DNA of 64,000 bases, from positions 3,358,311-3,422,310 of the forward strand of contig NZ_CP069163.1 of assembly GCF_018802765.1 (NCBI RefSeq). The letters run 5' to 3'. Within the stretch, counting starts at the first letter, position 1, and each line of letters begins with the position of its first letter. Positions 1 through 9,183 of the stretch are shown piece by piece. Below the pieces are notes generated by a model that saw only the letters and a program-made list of their open reading frames with translations, was not told where the DNA came from and searched no databases. Source of the DNA: Paludibacterium sp. B53371. GTDB taxonomy: Bacteria > Pseudomonadota > Gammaproteobacteria > Burkholderiales > Chromobacteriaceae. A program made the translations under genes and the position numbers.

Positions 1-383
1 GCAATCCGGCACGGGCGATGAATGCGCTGGACCGCATCCGTGCCCTGGGCGTCGGCCTGTCGATCGACAACTTCGGCATCGGCTACTCCAGCCCGGTGCA
101 CCTCAAGCGCTTCGCGCCGGCCATGATCAAGATCGACCGCACCTTCATCAGCGGCTTGCCGGACAATCGCGAGAACGCCTCGATCGTCTCGGCCATCATC
201 CATCTGGCTCATGCGCTGGACATTCCGACCCTGGCCCAGGGCATCGAAACCGAGGCACAGCGCCTGTGTCTGTTGCGCATGGGCAGCAGCGGTTTCCAGG
301 GCTTTCTGGCCGGCGCACCGCAGTCCGCCGACAGCATGGGACAGCGCTGGCAGCCCGCCGGCAACGCCTCAGTCGAATCGTAG
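1..383 (+). CDS. EAL-domain protein, C-terminal fragment (5' end outside window)
   Basis: The reading frame is open to the window edge (first full codon at base 3) and ends with TAG at 381-383, so only the last ~126 residues of a larger protein are visible. They match the second half of an EAL (cyclic-di-GMP phosphodiesterase) domain: SIDNFGIGYSS, the KIDRTF motif, IVSAIIHLAHALDIPTLAQG and GFQGF. Two positions that are normally acidic in active enzymes differ: the DDFG motif reads DNFG, and the AEGVET motif reads AQGIET. In active EAL proteins these residues bind the catalytic metals, so this copy is probably inactive as a phosphodiesterase and may instead bind c-di-GMP or act by protein contact (inference). 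Upstream domains cannot be seen. Its 3' end overlaps the 3' end of convergent tamB by 15 bp. Confidence 0.85.
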   Translation, partial: NPARAMNALDRIRALGVGLSIDNFGIGYSSPVHLKRFAPAMIKIDRTFISGLPDNRENASIVSAIIHLAHALDIPTLAQGIETEAQRLCLLRMGSSGFQGFLAGAPQSADSMGQRWQPAGNASVES

Positions 384-3300
384 GGTGTAACGCGATTCCG
401 CCGAGGCGTTATTGCCCAGGCGCAGCAGCAGCGACCATTTGCCGCTCAGCTGATACATGAGTTTCAGCGCCTGTTGCGAGCTGGTCAGACCGTATTCGTA
501 GCCGAGGTAGAACGTCCGGCTCAGCTGTTTGCCGACGGTCAGCACCTGCTCGGCCGGGCTGACCGTCCCGTTGAGCAGGGTCTTGCTCTCCTTGCGGGTC
601 AATCCCAGATCATCAAACAAACCCACCTTGTCGTTCAGGCTGCCGGCTGCCAGCTGACTGGCCGCCAGCGCCAGGAAGTTACTGTCCTGAGTGCTGTCGT
701 CCGCCGCCCGTCCCAACACCAGCCAGGATAGTTTGTCGCGGTCGGTCATGGCGTCATCGGCGATCAGTTGCAGACGCGGCTGCGACACCGAGCCCAGCAC
801 TTCGACACCGGCGCCGACCGGCGACATGCGGCGCCGGGCACGCACGTTCAGGTTGGGATTGTCCAGCGGACCGACGAAGGTAATGGTGCCGGCATCGATG
901 TCCAGCTCCTGGCCATAGGCCTTGTAACGCCCCTTGACCACATTCACCTGCCCGCGCGCCGACGGCGCCATGCCCTGCTGGGCACTGACCTTCACCTGGC
1001 CGGACAGCTCGACATTCAGACCGGGGCCACTGAAGGCAAAGTGGTTGCCCAGATCCAGCAGCAACTCGACCGATACCGGCAGACTGGCCAGCGCCGACTG
1101 CGGCACGGGCCGGCCAATCACCATCACGTCATCGGACAGTGCCGGGGTGCCGGCCTTGGGCAAGTCCAGCCGGCCCTGATCGGCATGGACCCGGCCGGTG
1201 AGGGCAATGCGCTTGTCGTTGACACTCAGATTGGCGTTGCCGCTGACAACCAGCACACGGTCCGGGCGATCGAAGACGCTGAATTGGCGGATCTCGACTC
1301 GCACCGCCGCATCCGGGCGCATGCTCGTGCCGTCGCTGTCATTGAGACGCAACTGGCCGCTGGCCTTGGCCTCGCCCTGGCCGGAGACAAAGCGCAGCTG
1401 GTCCAGCCACAGGGTATGCCCCTCCAGCCGCGCCGCCAGGGTACCGCCGGCCAGCCGCAGGCCGGTGCGTCGATCACGCAGCAACAGTTCACGCCCCTGG
1501 ATCGGCCCTCTGGCCTGCGGATTGCCCAACGGGCCGCTCAGCGCCAGATCGGCACTCAGACTGCCGCCGGTTTCGGCCAGGTCGGACAAGGCAGCCAGGG
1601 AAGCCAGATGCGGCAGATCCAGTTTCAGACTGGCCGACAGGGGGGTGGCTGCATTCAGACGCCATGGCGCGGCACTCAGCTTGCCCCGCAGCTGCAGCTG
1701 CCCGACACCAGCCGCCAGCAACACGTCCACAGCAGTTTGGTCACGCGACCAGTCTATTCTGGCCCGGGTCTGGCCCAGGGCCAGGGCATAAGCCCGATTG
1801 CCGGCATCCAGCGTCATGTCGCCTGACTGGCGTTCAATGCTCAGGCTGCCATGGCCATCCGGCTGCAATGCCCAACTGCCCCCCACCACCAGGTCATGGC
1901 TGCCGGGCAGATCGAGCCAGGGCTTCAGCGCTGCCAGGGCCAGACCATCGAGTCGGCCATGGCTGCTGAGGCTGCCATCGCGCTGGCGAGTCAGACCGGC
2001 AAAACTGATCTGCGCACCGGCCAGACTGAAACGCGTCGCGCCCAGTTCGAGGATGCCCGGCGCCATATGGATGGACAGAGGGCTGAGCAGCTGCAGGGCA
2101 GGCTGCCCGCTGATGCGCAGCGATTGCAGGTTGCCGCGCCAGTCAGGCTGGCTGGCCGCCAGCCCGCCCTCCAGCGCCGCCTGGGCCTGGTACGCCTGGT
2201 TACCCAGCGCCAGGCGGGCATCCATCACCAGACGATGTCGCGCACGGTTGCCGTCGCTGTTCAGTCGCAGTTGATCAATGCGCCAGTGATTGCCACTGAC
2301 TTGCTCCGCCAGTGCCTTGAGCCGGAACACCCCGTTCCCGCCGGCCTGCAGATTGCCGTTGACGGCCAGATTTTGTGCCGTAAGCAGACCGGGCAGACGG
2401 ATCTGGTGTGCGCTCAGGTCGAGGGCCACCAGTGGCTGTGCCGGCGTCCCGCTCAGGGTGACTTGCCCCTGGGCGCTGCCGGACAGGCCAAAGCCGATTC
2501 GTGCCAGGACCGGTGCCTGAATCTTTGCCTGCAGCTGATCGCCGGCAGCACCCCAGGCACCCTGTGCCTGCAGGGTATTGCCCGCCAGGTTCAGGTCGGC
2601 GGCAAGATTGCGGATCTGGTGCCCGGCCAGCGAGAAACGCACATGGCCTCCCACCGGGGCGCCATCCAGCTTGCTCGGCGCGATATCGAACAGCAGGTCG
2701 GCGGCCAGAGGCTGGTCGGCCCGGCCCGAGGCACTGAGGCTGGCATTGAGGTCGCCGCGAGGCCAGGCATCGGCCACGGCATGGGGATCGCCATGTTGCA
2801 GTTTGCCGTTGAGCTTGAAGCGACGGTTGGCATCCAGTTGCCCCTGCAGGGTGAGTTCGCCGCTGCCGGCGCTGAGTACGCCACGCTGTAACTGCCATTG
2901 CCAGGGGCGCGCAGGACCATAGCTCAGGGTGCTTTGCAGCTGGAGCGCCAATTGGCGGCCTTTGAGGCCGGCACGTAATTGCCAGTCACCGATCTGGCCG
3001 TTGAGGCTGGCCGCACCGCTGATGGCATCGGCGGGAATGGCGGCGTGCAGCGCGTGCGGATCCAGATTTTGCAGACGCAGATTGAGATGCAGGCGATCTT
3101 TGTGGATCTGGCCGTCCAGCAGTAGTCGGCCGGCGCCCAGCGTGGCCTGCAGTTGCCGGACCTGGATGCTGTCGGGGTCGAGCAGAAAATCGGCCTGAAC
3201 CTGATCCAGCGGCAGACGGCCCTGACTGGCGGCACCGGCCATGCGGTTAGTCAGTTGCAGTCTGCCCCGGGCATGGCCCTGACCGGCAGGCTGGACTGAC

Positions 3301-4166
3301 AGGGCCATATCGAGGACGGCGCGGGGCCAGTGGGCATTGATGGCTTGCGGATCGACGCCGACGGTATGCAGCTCAAGCTGTTGCACCCGCTGTGATGGCT
3401 GACTGGCAAAGGGATCGAAGCGGCCGCTGAGGTCGACGACGACCGGGCTGGCGCGCACTTGCCCGCGCAGCAGCAATTGCCGCAGATTGCCGCTCAGCGT
3501 CAGATCGCTGCTGCCCGGCCCCGCGGCTCCCTGCAATCGCCCGCTCAGCGCAAACGGCGCCTGGTCGGCCAGCGAGAGCTGGCCGTGCAGCGCGCCCTGT
3601 GGCAGGCGCAGCCGGGCCAGGGTCAACTGATGCCGCCCGTGTTGGTATCGATAGCGGGCATTGAGGTCATACAGTGACCAATCGCCCGGGGAAAGGCTCA
3701 GGCCATCGAGGTGAATGTTGGCCAGTTCGACTTGCAGCGGCAGCGACAGCTTGCCCGGCAGGCTTGGCCAGGGTGACGGCGGGGCCGAGGGGTTGGCGGT
3801 GTAATGCACCAGCCCCAGGCTCAATGTCTGCACACTCAGTTGCCCCTGCCACAGCCTGGCGGGCTGCCAGTCGAGGCGCAGGTGGTCAATGGTCAGGGTC
3901 ATGGCGGCGTCGCGCCATTGCACATCCTGCAGACTGAAACCTTGCCACAGGGTGCCGCTGGCCGTGGCGACCTGCAGCTGCCCGCCGCTGAGTCGGACCA
4001 TGCTCTGGCACAACTGTCTGAAGCCGCGCTCGGTCGCGGTGAACCAATAGCCGGCCAACAGCAGCAGGCAAGGCAGCAGCAGAAGCCACCATCCGGCATG
4101 TCGGGTGCGGCGCGGCGCAGCAGTGGCGGGCGCGGGGGGTGGCGTGGTGTTCGGCTCGTGCGGCAT
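369..4166 (-). CDS. tamB: TamB, inner-membrane-anchored translocation and assembly module protein
   Basis: 1265 residues. An N-terminal Pro-rich cytosolic segment is followed by one hydrophobic helix (WWLLLLPCLLLLAGYWF) and then a very long, beta-rich periplasmic region, ending in the conserved TamB/DUF490 domain (for example GTITFVGPLDNPNLNVRARR, then a C-terminus finishing YTLRFD). TamB spans the periplasm and works with the Omp85 protein TamA in inserting outer-membrane proteins and in lipid transport to the outer membrane. The start chosen is the ATG at 4166, which shares one base with the tamA stop (TGATG); longer in-frame starts lie inside tamA and are rejected. Translational coupling with tamA is therefore likely. 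The 3' end overlaps the EAL gene tail by 15 bp on the other strand. Confidence 0.93.
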   Translation of the reverse strand: MPHEPNTTPPPAPATAAPRRTRHAGWWLLLLPCLLLLAGYWFTATERGFRQLCQSMVRLSGGQLQVATASGTLWQGFSLQDVQWRDAAMTLTIDHLRLDWQPARLWQGQLSVQTLSLGLVHYTANPSAPPSPWPSLPGKLSLPLQVELANIHLDGLSLSPGDWSLYDLNARYRYQHGRHQLTLARLRLPQGALHGQLSLADQAPFALSGRLQGAAGPGSSDLTLSGNLRQLLLRGQVRASPVVVDLSGRFDPFASQPSQRVQQLELHTVGVDPQAINAHWPRAVLDMALSVQPAGQGHARGRLQLTNRMAGAASQGRLPLDQVQADFLLDPDSIQVRQLQATLGAGRLLLDGQIHKDRLHLNLRLQNLDPHALHAAIPADAISGAASLNGQIGDWQLRAGLKGRQLALQLQSTLSYGPARPWQWQLQRGVLSAGSGELTLQGQLDANRRFKLNGKLQHGDPHAVADAWPRGDLNASLSASGRADQPLAADLLFDIAPSKLDGAPVGGHVRFSLAGHQIRNLAADLNLAGNTLQAQGAWGAAGDQLQAKIQAPVLARIGFGLSGSAQGQVTLSGTPAQPLVALDLSAHQIRLPGLLTAQNLAVNGNLQAGGNGVFRLKALAEQVSGNHWRIDQLRLNSDGNRARHRLVMDARLALGNQAYQAQAALEGGLAASQPDWRGNLQSLRISGQPALQLLSPLSIHMAPGILELGATRFSLAGAQISFAGLTRQRDGSLSSHGRLDGLALAALKPWLDLPGSHDLVVGGSWALQPDGHGSLSIERQSGDMTLDAGNRAYALALGQTRARIDWSRDQTAVDVLLAAGVGQLQLRGKLSAAPWRLNAATPLSASLKLDLPHLASLAALSDLAETGGSLSADLALSGPLGNPQARGPIQGRELLLRDRRTGLRLAGGTLAARLEGHTLWLDQLRFVSGQGEAKASGQLRLNDSDGTSMRPDAAVRVEIRQFSVFDRPDRVLVVSGNANLSVNDKRIALTGRVHADQGRLDLPKAGTPALSDDVMVIGRPVPQSALASLPVSVELLLDLGNHFAFSGPGLNVELSGQVKVSAQQGMAPSARGQVNVVKGRYKAYGQELDIDAGTITFVGPLDNPNLNVRARRRMSPVGAGVEVLGSVSQPRLQLIADDAMTDRDKLSWLVLGRAADDSTQDSNFLALAASQLAAGSLNDKVGLFDDLGLTRKESKTLLNGTVSPAEQVLTVGKQLSRTFYLGYEYGLTSSQQALKLMYQLSGKWSLLLRLGNNASAESRYTLRFD

Positions 4167-5917
4167 CAGAAAGCGAGTCCCAGGCTCATGTTCCAGCTGA
4201 TGGTTTTCGACCCCTGTGGCCGCGCCATATCGAAAGACAGCGGCGCCACCGGGCTGAACCAGCGCACACCGATGCCATAACTGCGCTTCAGACTGAAGCT
4301 CGACCACGACTCCGAGACATTGCCGGCATCACTGAACACGGCCAGGGAAAAATCCTTGTAGACCGGCACCTGGTACTCGACCGTACCGGTGACCATGACC
4401 GCCCCGCCAACGACGGCATTGTTGGCGCCGGGCAGACCCAGGCTCTGGTATTCATAACCGCGCACGCTGTTGATGCCGCCGGCGCGGAATAGTTGCGAGC
4501 TCGGTACCTTGCTGCTGTCGCTGGCCCAGACCCGGCCAAGCTCCAGCCGGCCGAGAAAGGTCCCCCAGCTGGGGGCCGAGGGCGTCCAGTACTGGACAGC
4601 CCGTCCATACACGCGCAAATAGTTGGTGCTGGAAAGCCAATTACCCAGGGTACCGGACACCATGCCGTCGAGCAGATAGCCGCTGCGCGGGCGCAGGAGA
4701 TTGTCGACATCACGCCGGGTCAGGCCGATCGAGGGCAACAGGGCCCGGTTGACCTGATTGTCTTCGTTGACAGCATGCTGCGCTTCACGAATGAAGTTCA
4801 GACCGACACGCCACTCGTCGTTGGCACGGGTATGCACACGCCAGGCACCGACCTCCTGGGACTGGGTAATCAGGTTCTGGATGTTGGTCTGCTTCAGCGC
4901 GGCGGTGACGGTATGGACATAGCCGTCGGCAGTGCGTGGCAGCGTCATGCCGAAATTGAGCGACTGCTGGCTCTGGTCCCAGCTGAGGACCGAAGAACCG
5001 CTCAGGCCGGTGCCGAACAGGTTGTTGTGGTCGAGGCCCACGCGGGTACCTGGGCCGACATCGGTATTGTAGGTCAGGCCGAGTTCGAGTTTCTTCAGCG
5101 GGAACTCCACCAGATCGACCACAATCGGTGCCCTGCCCTCGTCCGAAACACGCTGCAGATCGGCACTGACCACGGCGGCGGAAAACTGGCTGCTGTGCTG
5201 CAGCGCCGCCTGGTAATCGAGCAACACCTGCAGGCGATAGGGGTCACCGGGCCGGAAGTCGGCCAGCTTGTGCACCAGCGAGGCCGGATAACGCTTCAGG
5301 CCGCGAATCTGCAAGTCGCCGAAGCGGATGCTCGGACCGCTGTCGATGACCAGCTTCATGTGCGCCGTATGGCTGGATGGATCGATGTCGACCTGGCTGC
5401 TGGCAGCGATACGGGCCAGTGGGTAACGGTCGGCGGTGATGCCTTGCAAGGTCACGGCCTTGGCGGCATCCCAGTCGGCCTGACGAAAGCGGTTGCCGAC
5501 GACGGTCGGCCATTGAGCCAGCAGCGCGGCCCGCCTGGCCGCAACATCACTGTCCTGCCGGATGGGCCCGTCCAGCTCAATGTCAATCTGGCCGATCAGT
5601 ACCGGCTTGCCCGGGTCGACGCTGACCTGAATGCGTCGTGGCGTCCCCCCTTCGTCACGCACCGTAACCTGCGCATCAAAATAGCCCTCGGTTTCCAGCA
5701 GTTTGCGCGCAGCGTCCGGAGTCGTCCGCAGTAGCACCTCAAGATCGCTGTCACTGACCGGGGCGTCCTGTGGCTCGGTGATCAACGGCAGGTGTTCGGT
5801 CAACAAAGGGGTCAGCGCGGACGGCGCATCCACGCGCACGCTGTAATCGACCGCCAGGCAGGGCGATGACAGGGCGAGCAGCAGGCAGATGGCCGGGAGA
5901 AGGGGGAAACGCCTCAT
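4166..5917 (-). CDS. tamA: TamA, Omp85-family outer-membrane assembly factor
   Basis: 583 residues with a clear signal peptide (PLLPAICLLLALSSPCLA), N-terminal POTRA-like repeats (for example LLETEGYFDAQVTVRDEGG and SGPSIRFGDLQIRGLKRYP) and a C-terminal 16-strand barrel of the Omp85/surface-antigen type with the family pattern FRAGGINSVRGYEYQSLG and the final strand WNMSLGLAF, ending in phenylalanine as expected for an outer-membrane protein. It is followed with a one-base overlap by tamB, the usual tamAB arrangement. The ATG at 5917 is chosen; a GTG two codons upstream (5923) is possible and neither has a convincing Shine-Dalgarno sequence. Function (outer-membrane protein and envelope assembly) is from family knowledge. 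Confidence 0.93.
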   Translation of the reverse strand: MRRFPLLPAICLLLALSSPCLAVDYSVRVDAPSALTPLLTEHLPLITEPQDAPVSDSDLEVLLRTTPDAARKLLETEGYFDAQVTVRDEGGTPRRIQVSVDPGKPVLIGQIDIELDGPIRQDSDVAARRAALLAQWPTVVGNRFRQADWDAAKAVTLQGITADRYPLARIAASSQVDIDPSSHTAHMKLVIDSGPSIRFGDLQIRGLKRYPASLVHKLADFRPGDPYRLQVLLDYQAALQHSSQFSAAVVSADLQRVSDEGRAPIVVDLVEFPLKKLELGLTYNTDVGPGTRVGLDHNNLFGTGLSGSSVLSWDQSQQSLNFGMTLPRTADGYVHTVTAALKQTNIQNLITQSQEVGAWRVHTRANDEWRVGLNFIREAQHAVNEDNQVNRALLPSIGLTRRDVDNLLRPRSGYLLDGMVSGTLGNWLSSTNYLRVYGRAVQYWTPSAPSWGTFLGRLELGRVWASDSSKVPSSQLFRAGGINSVRGYEYQSLGLPGANNAVVGGAVMVTGTVEYQVPVYKDFSLAVFSDAGNVSESWSSFSLKRSYGIGVRWFSPVAPLSFDMARPQGSKTISWNMSLGLAF

Positions 5918-6033
5918 ACGCACATGTTAGCCAAAGCCGGCCAGCGAGGCGAGCGTCATTCAGGAATCTTCGCAGAAAAGGCGGCAGGAGGGCAGGCGCA
6001 GGGCTGGCCTGCTGACTGTCCTCCTGGCCGGGC

Positions 6034-7794
6034 TTACTTCTTGCGCTGTGGCGGCAGGTCGGTGCAGACCCCGCCAAACACTTCGGCCGACATGCCGATC
6101 GACTCACCCAGGGTCGGGTGCGGGTGGATGGTCTTGCCGATGTCTTCCGGATCGCAGCCCATTTCGATCGCCAGGCAGATTTCACCGATCATGTCGCCGG
6201 CGTGGGCACCGACGATCCCGCCACCGATGATGCGGTGGCTCTCGGCGTCAAACAGCAGCTTGGTGAAGCCTTCTTCCTGGCCGTTGGCGATGGCGCGACC
6301 GGAGGCGGCCCAGGGGAAGACCGATTTGCCGACGGCGATGCCTTCCTTCTTGGCTTCTTCTTCGGTCATCCCCACCCAGGCCACTTCCGGGTTGGTGTAG
6401 GCCACGCCCGGAATCACGCGGGCATCGAAGAAGGCCTTGTGGCCGGCAATGACTTCGGCAGCAACGTGTGCCTCGTGCACTGCCTTGTGGGCCAGCATCG
6501 GCTGGCCCACAAGGTCGCCGATGGCGAAGATGTGCGGCACATTGGTGCGCATTTGCTTGTCGACCGGAATGAAACCGCGCTCGGTGACGATCACGCCGGC
6601 GTTTTCCGCGCCGATCAGCTTGCCGTTCGGCGCGCGGCCAGCAGCCACCAGCACCTTGTCGTAACGTTGCGGTTCCTTCGGTGCGTTTTCACCTTCGAAG
6701 GTGACCCAGATGCCGTCTTCACGGGCATCGACCGCCACGGTCCTGGTCTTGAGCATGATGTTGTCGAAGCGATGGGTGTTGAGCTTCTGCCAGACGCGGA
6801 CCAGATCGCGGTCTGCCCCCTGCATCAGGCCATCCATCATTTCGACCACATCCAGCCGGGTGCCGAGCGAGGAATACACGGTGCCCATTTCCAGGCCGAT
6901 GATGCCGCCGCCGATGATCAGCATTTTTTGCGGAATGTCGGCCAGTTGCAGGGCGCCGGTGGAGTCGATGATGCGCGGGTCCTGCGGGATGAACGGCAGG
7001 TTCACCACGCGCGAGCCGGCCGCGATGATGGCATGCTTGAAGCGCACGACCTGCTTCTCGCCGGTGGTGGCCTTGCCTTCGCCCGCGGTCAGTTCGACCG
7101 AAATGTGGTGCGGATCGACGAAGGTGCCGATACCGCGCACGATCTCGACCTTGCGGGCCTTGGCCATGCCGGCCAGGCCACCGGTCAGTTTGCCGATGAC
7201 CTTTTCCTTGAAGCCGCGCAGGGCATCAATGTCGATTTCCGGCTTGCTGAACTTGATGCCGTTGGCCGCCAGCTCCATGACTTCGTCCATCAGCTCGGCG
7301 TTGTGCAGCAGGGCCTTGGACGGGATGCAGCCCACGTTGAGGCAGACACCGCCCAGGGTGGCAAAGCGCTCGACGATGACGGTCTTGAGGCCGAGGTCGG
7401 CGGAGCGGAAGGCGGCGGAATAGCCGCCGGGGCCACCGCCCAGTACCAGGACATCGCACTCGATGTCGGCACCGCCGCTGTGACTTTGGGCCACCGGGGC
7501 TTCGCTCGGGGTTTCGCCGGTGTGGGTATGCGCCGAAGCGACCCCTCCCTGCTCGGCGACTTCCAGCCGGGCAATGACATCCCCTTCGGATACCTTGCTG
7601 CCGACCTGCACCAGCAGTTCCTTGATGACGCCGGCTTCGGCTGCCGGCACGTCCATGGTGGCCTTGTCGGTTTCCAGGGTCAGCAGGGCGTCTTCCACCG
7701 CGATGGTGTCGCCGGCCTTGACGAAGATTTCAATCACATCGACGCCGCTGTGGCCGCCGATGTCCGGGATTTTCAGTTCAACGATTTTGCTCAT
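6034..7794 (-). CDS. lpd: Dihydrolipoyl dehydrogenase (E3) with N-terminal lipoyl domain
   Basis: 586 residues. Residues 1-75 are a lipoyl domain with the lipoylated lysine in the ETDKATMDVPA motif. A Pro/Ala/Ser-rich linker leads into a complete FAD/NAD disulfide oxidoreductase: FAD-binding GGGPGGYSAA, redox pair in GGVCLNVGCIPSKALL, NAD-binding IIGGGIIGLEMG, and the C-terminal His-Glu base in HPHPTLGES. It reoxidises the dihydrolipoyl groups of E2 in the pyruvate dehydrogenase complex. Third gene of aceE-aceF-lpd, 12 bp after the aceF stop. The start is ATG 7794, preceded by GGAAGAA; an in-frame GTG four codons upstream is less likely. The lipoyl domain closely resembles that of the neighbouring AceF, suggesting duplication between them. 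Confidence 0.96.
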   Translation of the reverse strand: MSKIVELKIPDIGGHSGVDVIEIFVKAGDTIAVEDALLTLETDKATMDVPAAEAGVIKELLVQVGSKVSEGDVIARLEVAEQGGVASAHTHTGETPSEAPVAQSHSGGADIECDVLVLGGGPGGYSAAFRSADLGLKTVIVERFATLGGVCLNVGCIPSKALLHNAELMDEVMELAANGIKFSKPEIDIDALRGFKEKVIGKLTGGLAGMAKARKVEIVRGIGTFVDPHHISVELTAGEGKATTGEKQVVRFKHAIIAAGSRVVNLPFIPQDPRIIDSTGALQLADIPQKMLIIGGGIIGLEMGTVYSSLGTRLDVVEMMDGLMQGADRDLVRVWQKLNTHRFDNIMLKTRTVAVDAREDGIWVTFEGENAPKEPQRYDKVLVAAGRAPNGKLIGAENAGVIVTERGFIPVDKQMRTNVPHIFAIGDLVGQPMLAHKAVHEAHVAAEVIAGHKAFFDARVIPGVAYTNPEVAWVGMTEEEAKKEGIAVGKSVFPWAASGRAIANGQEEGFTKLLFDAESHRIIGGGIVGAHAGDMIGEICLAIEMGCDPEDIGKTIHPHPTLGESIGMSAEVFGGVCTDLPPQRKK

Positions 7795-7806
7795 GGATTC
7801 TTCCAC

Positions 7807-9123
7807 TTACAGCATCAGGCGGCGGATGTCCGCCAGCGCCTGGCCAAGGTAACTGGTAAAGCGGGCCGCAGAGGCACCGTCGATCACGCGGTGATCGTAG
7901 GACAGCGACAACGGCAGCATCTGGCGCGGTGCGAATTCCTTGCCGTTCCAGACCGGCTTGATGGCCGCCTTGGAAACACCGAGGATCGCCACTTCCGGCG
8001 CGTTGATAATCGGGGTGAAGGCTGTGCCGCCGATGCCCCCCAGGCTGGAAATGCTGAAGCAGCCGCCTTGCATGTCGTTCGGGGTCAGCTTGCCTTCGCG
8101 TGCCTTCTTCGCCAGCGCGGCCGATTCCTGCGCCAGTTCGATCAGGGTCTTCTTGTCGGCGTCGCGGATCACCGGCACCACCAGACCGTTTGGCGTATCG
8201 GCGGCAAAGCCGATGTGGAAGTACTGCTTGAGGACCAGGTTGTCGCAGTCCAGGCTGGCATTGAACTCGGGGTACTTCTTGAGAGCGGCCACGCAGGCCT
8301 TGATCAGGAAGGCCAGCGGGGTCAGCTTGACGCCGTCGGCCTTGAGTTCTTCGCCCATGCTCTTGCGGAAGGCTTCCATCTCGGTGATGTCGGCTTCGTC
8401 AAATTGGGTGACGTGCGGAATCATGACCCAGTTGCGCGCCAGGTTGGCGCCGGAGATCTTCTTGATGCGCGACAGCGGCTGGCTGTCGACCGGGCCGAAC
8501 TTGGCAAAGTCGACCTTCGGCCACGGCAGCAGGTCGAGACCGGCACCGCCACCCTGGGTCGCGGCGGCGACCGGGGCGCTGGCCGCGCCGGACATGACGC
8601 TCTTGACGTAGGCCTTGATGTCTTCTTCGACGATGCGTCCCTTGCGACCGGAGCCCTGGACCTTGCTCAGGTCAACGCCCAGCTGGCGCGCCAGGCGACG
8701 GGCGGACGGACCGGCGTGCGCCTGATCGACGTGACTGCTGTCGGGCAGGCTGACGGCAGCGACCGGCGCGGCAACGGGGGCCGCCACCGGGGCCGGCGAC
8801 GGCGCGGGTGCCGGGACGGGTGCCGGCGCAGCAGTCGGCGCCGGAGCAGCTTCGGCGGCCGGGGCGGCTGCGACGGCGGCATCACTGGCTTCGATGCGGG
8901 CGATGACGTCGCCTTCGGACACCTTGCTGCCGACCTTGATCAGGACTTCCTTGATCACGCCGGCATGGCTGGCCGGAACTTCCATGGTGGCCTTGTCGGT
9001 TTCCAGGGTGAGCAGCGAGTCGTCGATGGCGACCTGCTGGCCCGGCTGAATGAAGACTTCGATGACATCAACGCCGCTGTGGCCGCCGATATCCGGTACT
9101 TTCAGTTCGATCAAATTGCTCAT
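7807..9123 (-). CDS. aceF: Dihydrolipoamide acetyltransferase (E2) of pyruvate dehydrogenase
   Basis: 438 residues. Order of domains: one lipoyl domain (residues ~1-78, ETDKATMEVPA), an Ala/Pro-rich flexible linker, a peripheral subunit-binding domain (SARRLARQLGVDLSKVQGSGRKGRI) and the catalytic acetyltransferase domain with the C-terminal active-site motif DHRVIDGA. It transfers acetyl groups from lipoate to CoA and forms the core of the complex. Only one lipoyl domain is present here, fewer than in the E. coli enzyme (three), though a further lipoyl domain is carried by the Lpd encoded next. The ATG at 9123 is chosen because the protein then begins directly with the lipoyl fold. Stop TAA at 7807-7809. 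Confidence 0.96.
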   Translation of the reverse strand: MSNLIELKVPDIGGHSGVDVIEVFIQPGQQVAIDDSLLTLETDKATMEVPASHAGVIKEVLIKVGSKVSEGDVIARIEASDAAVAAAPAAEAAPAPTAAPAPVPAPAPSPAPVAAPVAAPVAAVSLPDSSHVDQAHAGPSARRLARQLGVDLSKVQGSGRKGRIVEEDIKAYVKSVMSGAASAPVAAATQGGGAGLDLLPWPKVDFAKFGPVDSQPLSRIKKISGANLARNWVMIPHVTQFDEADITEMEAFRKSMGEELKADGVKLTPLAFLIKACVAALKKYPEFNASLDCDNLVLKQYFHIGFAADTPNGLVVPVIRDADKKTLIELAQESAALAKKAREGKLTPNDMQGGCFSISSLGGIGGTAFTPIINAPEVAILGVSKAAIKPVWNGKEFAPRQMLPLSLSYDHRVIDGASAARFTSYLGQALADIRRLML

Positions 9124-9183
9124 GTTGTCTGGTTCCACTGTGGGCGCCGGGTCAGACCCGGCGCCGGATGTCTTCGAAAGGGC

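Noticed and set aside
768-2891. Several long open frames on the plus strand
   Set aside because: Antisense shadows of tamB; no start signals or family features.
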